The position numbers and the translations under genes are program-made. This document shows, piece by piece, positions 1-4,092 of a DNA stretch of 6,752 nucleotides. The stretch is from an uncultured Phycisphaerales bacterium (lineage in GTDB: Bacteria > Planctomycetota > Phycisphaerae > Phycisphaerales > UBA1924), in assembly GCA_937871415.1 (NCBI GenBank), contig CALMQD010000135.1, positions 1 through 6,752 of the forward strand. Direction: 5' to 3'. How positions within the stretch are numbered: the stretch's first letter is position 1; every line of letters begins with the position of its first letter. The notes under the pieces are model-generated. The model had not been told where the DNA came from. It did no database searches and saw only the letters and a program-made list of their open reading frames with translations.

Positions 1-284
1 AACTCCAGGCCGATCAGGCCGAAACCGACAAGAAGCGCTTCCAGGCCGAGGCCGAGAAGCGACGCGCCCTGGCCCTGGCCCTCGAACAGGAAAACAAGGC
101 CAAGATCCAGGAGAACCGCGCCCTGGTCGTTCTCGCCGAGGCCGAGGTCCCCAAGGCCATGGCCGACGCGCTCCGCGGCGGGCACTTCGGCGTCATGGAC
201 TACTACCGCCTCCGGAACCTCCAGGCCGACACCGCCATGCGCGGCGCCATCGCCGGCGGCGAGTCGAACCCCAGCCAGGGCTGA
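1..284 (+). CDS. floA: FloA flotillin-like protein, C-terminal fragment (5' end outside window)
   Basis: The reading frame enters from the left edge (first full codon at base 3) and gives 93 residues before a TGA at 282-284. The first half is an Ala/Glu/Lys/Gln-rich helix, as expected for the coiled-coil part of flotillins. It is followed by [16 protein letters not shown] and [18 protein letters not shown], which match the conserved C-terminus of bacterial FloA (YqfA-type) proteins. Known family role: FloA oligomerises on the inner face of the cytoplasmic membrane and organises membrane microdomains, influencing fluidity and protein assembly. The N-terminal membrane hairpin and SPFH/PHB core lie outside the window. 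An acyltransferase gene follows after 29 bp on the same strand, so co-transcription is likely. The identification rests on the C-terminal motif and is strong; the only plausible alternative is another SPFH-family protein. Confidence 0.9.
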   Translation, partial: LQADQAETDKKRFQAEAEKRRALALALEQENKAKIQENRALVVLAEAEVPKAMADALRGGHFGVMDYYRLRNLQADTAMRGAIAGGESNPSQG

Positions 285-313
285 CGCCCACCGGTCCGCC
301 GCCCGCCCCAACC

Positions 314-1048
314 TTGCCACTGTTCTGGAAAGAGCCCGGCCTCTCGCTCCCCGCGCAGTTCTTCTACCGAACATGCCGCGCCGCTGTCGATCTGCTCGCC
401 ACCTTCCTCTACCGCTTCCGCGTCTTCGGCGCCGAGCACATCCCCCCGCCCCCCCGCGCCGGCGAGCGAGGCGTGCTGGTCATCGCCAACCACGCCTCGC
501 ACCTCGACCCGCCGCTGATCGGCGCTGCGCTCCGCGGGCGCGCCATGCGCTCCCTCGCACGCTCAGGCCTTTTCAGGCACCCGCTCTTCTCGCGCCTCAT
601 CGATGCGCTCGGCGCGATCCCCATCCGCGAGAACGAGGGCGATATGCAGGCCATGCGCAAGGCCATCGCCGAACTCGAACAGGGCCGACTCGTCCTCATC
701 TTCCCCGAAGGCACACGCTCTCCCGACGGACGCATGCGCGCCTTCAAGCGCGGCTGCTGGCTACTCATCCAGCGCGCCAAATGCGACGTCCTCCCCGCCG
801 CCGTCGTCGGCGCTCACGACATCTGGCCCCGCGGCCGGGGCGCGCCGCGGCTCACCCCGGGCCCGCTCGGCTCCTGCGCCGTCATGTTCGGGCCGGTGAT
901 CTGCTTCGACGACCTCTCCGCGGCGTCCCGCAACATGCGCGACGCCGACAAGGGCCTGGAACTCCTCGAGTCCCGCGTCGCCGACCTGCACACGCAGCTC
1001 GAATCCCGCCTCGCCGCCCATGCCCGCAAATCCGCGTGGGGGTTGTGA
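314..1048 (+). CDS. PlsC-type lysophospholipid (1-acyl-glycerol-3-phosphate) acyltransferase
   Basis: A 244-residue protein with all four blocks of the PlsC/LPLAT family in order. Block I is NHASHLD (residues 59-65; catalytic H60 and D65 of HX4D). Block II is AIPIREN (101-107). Block III, FPEGTRS (130-136), binds the glycerol-phosphate. Block IV surrounds P161 in VLPAAVVG. A hydrophobic N-terminal segment (about 14-34) is probably a membrane association helix. Expected reaction: transfer of an acyl group from acyl-ACP or acyl-CoA to position 2 of lysophosphatidic acid in phospholipid synthesis at the inner membrane. Length is typical. The chosen start is TTG at 314; no in-frame ATG precedes block I and no clear Shine-Dalgarno is visible, so the exact start is uncertain. 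It sits 29 bp after floA on the same strand, suggesting a membrane-lipid operon. The precise acyl acceptor cannot be read from sequence. Confidence 0.9.
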   Translation: MPLFWKEPGLSLPAQFFYRTCRAAVDLLATFLYRFRVFGAEHIPPPPRAGERGVLVIANHASHLDPPLIGAALRGRAMRSLARSGLFRHPLFSRLIDALGAIPIRENEGDMQAMRKAIAELEQGRLVLIFPEGTRSPDGRMRAFKRGCWLLIQRAKCDVLPAAVVGAHDIWPRGRGAPRLTPGPLGSCAVMFGPVICFDDLSAASRNMRDADKGLELLESRVADLHTQLESRLAAHARKSAWGL

Positions 1049-1103
1049 GCCGCCCTCCACTCGGCACGTAGTACCGGGACTGCACCGTGGACAACCGAGC
1101 TTT

Positions 1104-1140
1104 GCGGCTCCCCCACGCCAACCGCGGCTCCCACGCCGAA
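1104..1140 (+). repeat. Short imperfect direct repeat
   Basis: The string GCGGCTCCC occurs at 1104-1112 and again at 1124-1132, each followed within a few bases by ACGCC, giving two imperfect copies with a 20-bp period. It lies between the acyltransferase stop and the inverted-repeat element and may be a decayed part of that element. No function can be assigned. Confidence 0.5.
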
Positions 1141-1146
1141 GGCGTG
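1132..1146. repeat. Palindrome 1, 6-bp stem with GAA loop
   Basis: CACGCC, a GAA loop and GGCGTG form a perfect hairpin. Its 13-bp core at 1133-1145 is the exact reverse complement of the core at 1370-1382 in palindrome 4, so the two bound the symmetric element. Confidence 0.8.
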
Positions 1147-1211
1147 ACCGGAAGTAGCCGGGTGTAGGCGAGCGCAGCGAGCCACCCCCGGATCTCCCCG
1201 GCCCGGCCAGC

Positions 1212-1228
1212 CGACCCCGAAGGGGTCG
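1212..1228. repeat. Palindrome 2, 7-bp stem with GAA loop
   Basis: CGACCCC, a GAA loop and GGGGTCG form a perfect hairpin. It is the inner-left member of the symmetric element; palindrome 3 repeats its GACCCC/GGGGTC core in opposite orientation with one difference, in the loop. Confidence 0.8.
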
Positions 1229-1284
1229 TCGATGCGCCTCGCGATCACGCTCGCACCCGGTCATCGGCGCACCCCCACCACATC

Positions 1285-1305
1285 GCGGACCCCATCGGGG
1301 TCCGC
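1285..1305. repeat. Palindrome 3, 9-bp stem with ATC loop
   Basis: GCGGACCCC, an ATC loop and GGGGTCCGC form the longest perfect hairpin of the group. It is the inner-right member of the symmetric element. Confidence 0.8.
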
Positions 1306-1367
1306 CCATTGCCCCGTCGCCTACCGGGGGTGGCTCGCTGCGCTCGCTCACCCCCGGCTCCTCCAGA

Positions 1368-1384
1368 TAACGCCTTCGGCGTTA
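1368..1384. repeat. Palindrome 4, 7-bp stem with TTC loop
   Basis: TAACGCC, a TTC loop and GGCGTTA form a perfect hairpin. It is the outer-right member of the symmetric element. No run of T follows, so it is not a convincing intrinsic terminator. Confidence 0.8.
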
Positions 1385-1454
1385 CGACTCGGTCCCCCAT
1401 CGCAAACCCGCGCAACGGACACTCACCCCAAGAACCCCGCCCCAATACCCGAAG

Positions 1455-1460
1455 TACAAT
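1455..1460 (+). promoter_or_regulatory. Candidate -10 box of the rnpB promoter
   Basis: TACAAT matches the sigma-70 -10 consensus TATAAT at five of six positions and stands out in very GC-rich surroundings. A start about 6-7 bases downstream would fall near 1466, roughly 40 bases before the first P1 base of the RNase P RNA. No good -35 hexamer is present at the usual 16-18 bp spacing (the 1432-1437 stretch is GAACCC), so the assignment rests on the -10 alone. Confidence 0.5.
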
Positions 1461-1465
1461 CATGG

Positions 1466-1488
1466 GTTCGGGCCTCGCGCGCCCGAAC
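1466..1488 (+). other. Hairpin in the rnpB 5' leader
   Basis: GTTCGGGC (1466-1473) and GCCCGAAC (1481-1488) form a perfect 8-bp stem with a 7-base loop. It lies between the candidate -10 box and the P1 helix of the RNase P RNA. A transcript starting near 1466 would begin with this hairpin; it could protect or mark a 5' leader that is later removed, or it could be a DNA-level operator. Confidence 0.55.
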
Positions 1489-1505
1489 ATGCTCCTTGGC
1501 AACAC

Positions 1506-1968
1506 GGGTGTGGAATGGTGGCCGCCGGCGCTTGGGCTTTGCCCCAGCGCCGGAGGAAAGTCCGAGCACGACAGGACACGATGGTGGGTAACGCCCACCC
1601 GCACGCGTCTTCTGGATGCGGGCGCGGGACAGTGCCACAGAAAATCAGACCGCCGATGGCCCGTGCGAAAGCGCGGGATCAGGCAAGGGTGAAAAGGCGG
1701 GGTAAGAGCCCACCGCCCGGGCGGCGACGCCCGGGGCACGGAAAACCCCATCGCGTGCAAGGTCAAACAGTCTCCGCCGCGCGGGCCTCGGCCCGTGCGG
1801 GCGCCCCGTCCGGGCGACAGGAGACGGGTAGACCGCTCGACCGCGTCGGCAACGGCGCGGCCAGAGAAATGGCCGCCCAAGCGCACAGGCCCCTCGGCCC
1901 ACGCCCCCGTCAAACCGGGCCGGCGGGAACCGGGCGCTGGACAGAACTCGGCTTACAAACCCACACCC
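1506..1968 (+). ncRNA. rnpB: RNase P RNA, bacterial class A
   Basis: This is the catalytic RNA of RNase P, which removes 5' leaders from precursor tRNAs. The universally conserved blocks are present in order: GAGGAAAGTCCGAGC (1553-1567), GGGTAACGCCC (near 1586), AGTGCCACAGAAA (1631-1643), CCGCCGATGGCC (near 1650), GGGATCAGGCAAGGGTGAAA (near 1676), GTGCAAGGTCAAA (near 1755) and ACAGAACTCGGCTTAC (1941-1956). The ends were set by the P1 helix: GGGTGTGG at 1506-1513 pairs perfectly with CCACACCC at 1961-1968. A strong P3 hairpin is seen (CCGGCGCT at about 1524 with AGCGCCGG at about 1546). P15 is inferred as GTCTCC (1770-1775) with GGAGAC (1820-1825). The length of about 463 bases exceeds the E. 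coli RNA (377), mostly through longer GC-rich peripheral helices. The inferred L15 region lacks the usual GGU motif. An intrinsic terminator follows directly. Confidence 0.95.
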
Positions 1969-1975
1969 ATCCAGA

Positions 1976-2016
1976 GGCGGGCCTCGGGATCAAACCCCGG
2001 GGCCCGCTCCATTTTT
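1976..2016 (+). terminator. Intrinsic terminator of rnpB
   Basis: GCGGGCCTCGGG (1977-1988) pairs over 12 bp, with one G-U wobble, with CCCGGGGCCCGC (1996-2007) around a 7-base loop. A run of five T (2012-2016) follows after four bases. It begins 8 bases after the end of P1, the expected place for rnpB transcription to stop, and prevents read-through into the convergent gene. Confidence 0.88.
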
Positions 2017-2061
2017 GAGCCGGCCCTTCCCCGCCAACATCCTCACGATGTTCCAAATACC

Positions 2062-2082
2062 TCCGGCGCTCACGGCGCCGGA
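2062..2082 (-). terminator. Possible terminator hairpin after the 3D-domain gene
   Basis: TCCGGCGC (2062-2069) and GCGCCGGA (2075-2082) form a perfect 8-bp stem with a 5-base loop, three bases beyond the stop codon of the minus-strand gene. On the minus strand only a weak U-containing stretch (GGTATTTGG) follows, so it may act as a weak or assisted terminator. A second small inverted repeat, AACATC/GATGTT (2036-2052), lies further downstream. Confidence 0.45.
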
Positions 2083-2085
2083 ACC

Positions 2086-2856
2086 TCACCGCCACACACG
2101 CCGCGCGCCGCGCTGCTCGCGATAGTTGTCCGCCGGCTTGCCGTCGGCATACTCCCACACGATCACGTCCAGGTGCTGCGAGCCCCACTGCACCGCGCGG
2201 CGGTGCGACGAGAACAGCACGTCCAGCCGGCGCCCCTTGATCGCCCCGCCCCGGTCCAGCACCGGAACCACCCGCCCCTGGTCATACCCCGGCACCGAGA
2301 TCATTGAACCCAGCGGCAAGACCCGCGTGTCCGCCGCCACCAGACACCCGTCGTTCGTCTCCACCGAGTGGATCGACGCCGTGATCCCGTCGTCCGAGTT
2401 GTCGCACGAACGCCAATCCGGCGAATACGCCGTCACGAGCATCCGGATCGTCCGGGCCGGTCGCACCGGACGGCCGTTGAAGTACCGCACCGTCGGGTCG
2501 TTCGCCCACGCCGGCGCTTCCGCCTCGCGCGCTGCCTCGCCCGTCGGCAGGATCGTCGACAGCAGCCCCGCCGTCAGGCTCGGGCCCAGCCCTCCGGGCT
2601 GACGGGCTTCCTCTGCTCGGTCAGCGTCCGCCCGCCCCGCTTCCACGACCTCGGCCTGCGGGGTCGCAGCCCCCACCTCCCGGGTCGTCTCCACCTGTGC
2701 CAGCGGCGACAGGCCCGAGCGGCTCCGCAGTTCCTTGGTCACGATCGCCGACGCGGCGGTCACCGCCACGATCGCCGCGAACCTCGCCGCCGCGCCAACC
2801 TGGCCGCGCGTCGGCAGAACCACCTGCACTTGGAATGGGCTTCGTGTCTTGGGCAT
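2086..2856 (-). CDS. 3D (Asp-Asp-Asp) domain protein, membrane-anchored, probable cell-wall enzyme
   Basis: From the ATG at 2854-2856 the product has 256 residues. A hydrophobic segment (about 21-40) near the basic N-terminus should be an uncleaved anchor or signal peptide. A low-complexity Ala/Glu/Arg-rich linker follows (about 50-120), then a C-terminal 3D domain (about 135-245). The domain shows MLVTAYSPD near 139, AADTRVLPLG near 175, and LDRGGAIKGRRLDVLF near 200. The three conserved aspartates are D176, D201 and D212. This fold is a double-psi beta barrel related to MltA and RlpA, which act on peptidoglycan glycan strands, so a periplasmic wall-modifying role is likely; the exact reaction is unknown. 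Two cysteines (C151, C171) in the domain could form a disulfide. A GTG at 2887-2889 would add 11 residues; I prefer the ATG because those residues look unrelated to a signal sequence. It converges on rnpB and diverges from the permease gene. Confidence 0.85.
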   Translation of the reverse strand: MPKTRSPFQVQVVLPTRGQVGAAARFAAIVAVTAASAIVTKELRSRSGLSPLAQVETTREVGAATPQAEVVEAGRADADRAEEARQPGGLGPSLTAGLLSTILPTGEAAREAEAPAWANDPTVRYFNGRPVRPARTIRMLVTAYSPDWRSCDNSDDGITASIHSVETNDGCLVAADTRVLPLGSMISVPGYDQGRVVPVLDRGGAIKGRRLDVLFSSHRRAVQWGSQHLDVIVWEYADGKPADNYREQRGARRVWR

Positions 2857-3199
2857 GTCGGAACGTCGAATCTGATACGCTCTGAGCACAGAGCGGTTTG
2901 GATGTCGGGTTTCGCGCCGGGGGTGCCAACCGCCGCCTGATCCTTCCGGTTCCGCGGGCCCCGAAGATTCACCGAAGTCCAGCCCCTACAGGCGGATATG
3001 TGTAGCCCGGAAGTCTTGGGTCAGACGATACCAAACAGCCTTCAGCACGTCATCTGAAAAATCCGTCATCGCACGTTGGCCCCCCCGACTTGATCCGTCC
3101 TTGACGCCTGTTGCGGTGGTCCCCCCGCACTTACCGGACATTCGGCACTCGCCACGTCCGGTTTCGACTCCCGGCGATTTCCGCCTCCTACCCCACGGC
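2857..3199. other. Divergent intergenic region
   Basis: About 340 bp between the start of the minus-strand 3D-domain gene and the plus-strand permease gene; promoters for both should lie here. I see no convincing -35/-10 pair. A small inverted repeat, GCTCT/AGAGC (2879-2894), overlaps the alternative GTG start of the 3D gene. The stretch 2985-3070 is clearly less GC-rich than its surroundings and contains a 27-codon minus-strand frame (ATG at 3069 to TAG at 2986) that I do not recognise and do not call as a gene. The stretch 3101-3199 is open in the permease frame, but its residues do not resemble that family. Confidence 0.5.
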
Positions 3200-4042
3200 A
3201 TGCCTTCCACAATCCTAACAACTGCCACCATCCTACTCGGTCTGGTCGCCGGCGTCCTCGGAGGGCTCGCGGGCATCGGCGGGTCGCTGGTCATGCTCCC
3301 CGCCCTGCACCTGTTGCACGGCGAGCAGTCTTCCGCCACCCATCACACCTACATGGCCGCCGCCATGGCCGTCAATCTCATCGTCGCCCTCCCCGCCGCC
3401 AAGCGCCACCACGAACTCGGCTCTGTCCGGCGCGATCTGCTCCCCTGGCTCATGCCCGGCACCGCCGTGGCGGTCGTCGCGGGGGTCCTGCTCAGCAACA
3501 CCCTCCCCGGCCAGACGCTCCGCCTCGCCCTCGCCGCCTTCCTGATCCTCTACTGCCTCCACAACCTGCACCGGATCCTGCAGAAACCAAGGCCCGCCCC
3601 GGTCAACACCTCGCCCACGCACCCCGCGACGCTCCTGCTCATCGCCCTCGTCGCCGGCATGGTCGCCGGACTCCTAGGCCTGGGCGGCGGCGTGGTCATG
3701 GTCCCGATGCTCCAACTCTTCGCGCGTGTTCCGCTCCGGCAAGCCATCGGCACCTCCAGCGCCGTCATCGTCGTGACCGCGCTCATCGGCGCGTCGGTCA
3801 AACTCGCCTCGCTCCCGCGCGCCGACCTCCCGAGCGCCCTGCTCCTGGCCGCCCTCATGGCCCCCGGCGCCGTCGTCGGGGCGCGCCTCGGCGCTTCGCT
3901 GACCCACCGGCTGCCGGTGCGCGCCGTTCGCATCGTCGTCACGCTGCTCCTGTTCGCCGCCGCCATCCGTCTGGCCCAGGCGGACTTGAAGCGCTGGATT
4001 CTCTCCCCACCATCGCCCCCTTCGACCGCCGCTCGGGTATAA
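3200..4042 (+). CDS. TauE/SafE family (DUF81) membrane permease, putative sulfite/sulfonate exporter
   Basis: A 280-residue, very hydrophobic protein with about eight predicted membrane helices (roughly 5-27, 51-67, 84-99, 106-123, 144-164, 184-205, 213-231, 241-259). It shows the internal duplication typical of TauE/SafE: GLAGIGGSLVMLPALHLL in the first half (about 22-39) and GLLGLGGGVVMVPMLQLF in the second (about 157-174). Family members move small anions such as sulfite, sulfoacetate or other organosulfur compounds across the cytoplasmic membrane, but substrates are known for few, and none can be named here. The frame is open back to a TTG at 3101. The ATG at 3200 is preferred because it puts the first helix at the N-terminus and gives the usual family length. 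No sulfur-metabolism gene is adjacent. A peptidase gene follows 50 bp downstream on the same strand; a TATAAG at 4038-4043, over the stop codon, could be a -10 box for it but lacks a matching -35. Confidence 0.88.
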   Translation: MPSTILTTATILLGLVAGVLGGLAGIGGSLVMLPALHLLHGEQSSATHHTYMAAAMAVNLIVALPAAKRHHELGSVRRDLLPWLMPGTAVAVVAGVLLSNTLPGQTLRLALAAFLILYCLHNLHRILQKPRPAPVNTSPTHPATLLLIALVAGMVAGLLGLGGGVVMVPMLQLFARVPLRQAIGTSSAVIVVTALIGASVKLASLPRADLPSALLLAALMAPGAVVGARLGASLTHRLPVRAVRIVVTLLLFAAAIRLAQADLKRWILSPPSPPSTAARV

Positions 4043-4079
4043 GACAGCCGCTGATCGCAAGCCGCGGGGGATGGGGGCC

Positions 4080-4083
4080 GGAG
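4080..4083 (+). promoter_or_regulatory. Ribosome binding site deciding the M28 peptidase start
   Basis: GGAG lies 9 bases before the ATG at 4093 but only 3 bases before the alternative TTG at 4087. The spacing therefore favours the ATG as the real start. It is one of the few clear Shine-Dalgarno sequences in the window. Confidence 0.6.
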
Positions 4084-4092
4084 TCGTTGCCC

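Larger units (their letters stand above)
1132..1384. repeat. Nested mirror-symmetric inverted-repeat element (about 253 bp)
   Basis: Three pairs of sequences are arranged symmetrically about a centre near base 1258. The outer pair is two palindromes (1132-1146 and 1368-1384) sharing a 13-bp core in opposite orientation. The middle pair is a perfect 24-bp inverted repeat, 1168-1191 against 1324-1347. The inner pair is two palindromes with GACCCC/GGGGTC stems (1212-1228 and 1285-1305). The gaps between outer and middle parts (21 and 20 bp) are also about 65% complementary, and the gaps between middle and inner parts are about 19-20 bp on both sides. No protein-like reading frame is convincing here. 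It may be a non-autonomous mobile repeat (MITE- or REP-like), a large cruciform or a structured RNA. It fills most of the gap between the acyltransferase gene and rnpB. Confidence 0.8.

Noticed and set aside
409..1351. Minus-strand frames opposite the acyltransferase gene
   Set aside because: The plus-strand product carries all four PlsC blocks; the opposite-strand products are compositional artefacts.
1368..1384. Palindrome 4 as a terminator for the acyltransferase gene
   Set aside because: It lies over 300 bp from the stop codon and has no T-run on either side.
1245..1913. Long minus-strand frames and plus-strand frames across 1232-2307
   Set aside because: They run through rnpB and the palindrome cluster, whose structured RNA identity is certain, and their translations resemble no protein family.
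3101..3199. Extending the TauE/SafE protein to a TTG at 3101
   Set aside because: The 33 added residues are Pro/His/Arg-rich, not hydrophobic, and unlike the family; the ATG at 3200 gives the usual length and starts with a membrane helix.
4087..4092. TTG at 4087 as start of the peptidase
   Set aside because: The GGAG site is only 3 bases away from it but 9 from the ATG at 4093, and the signal peptide is complete from the ATG.
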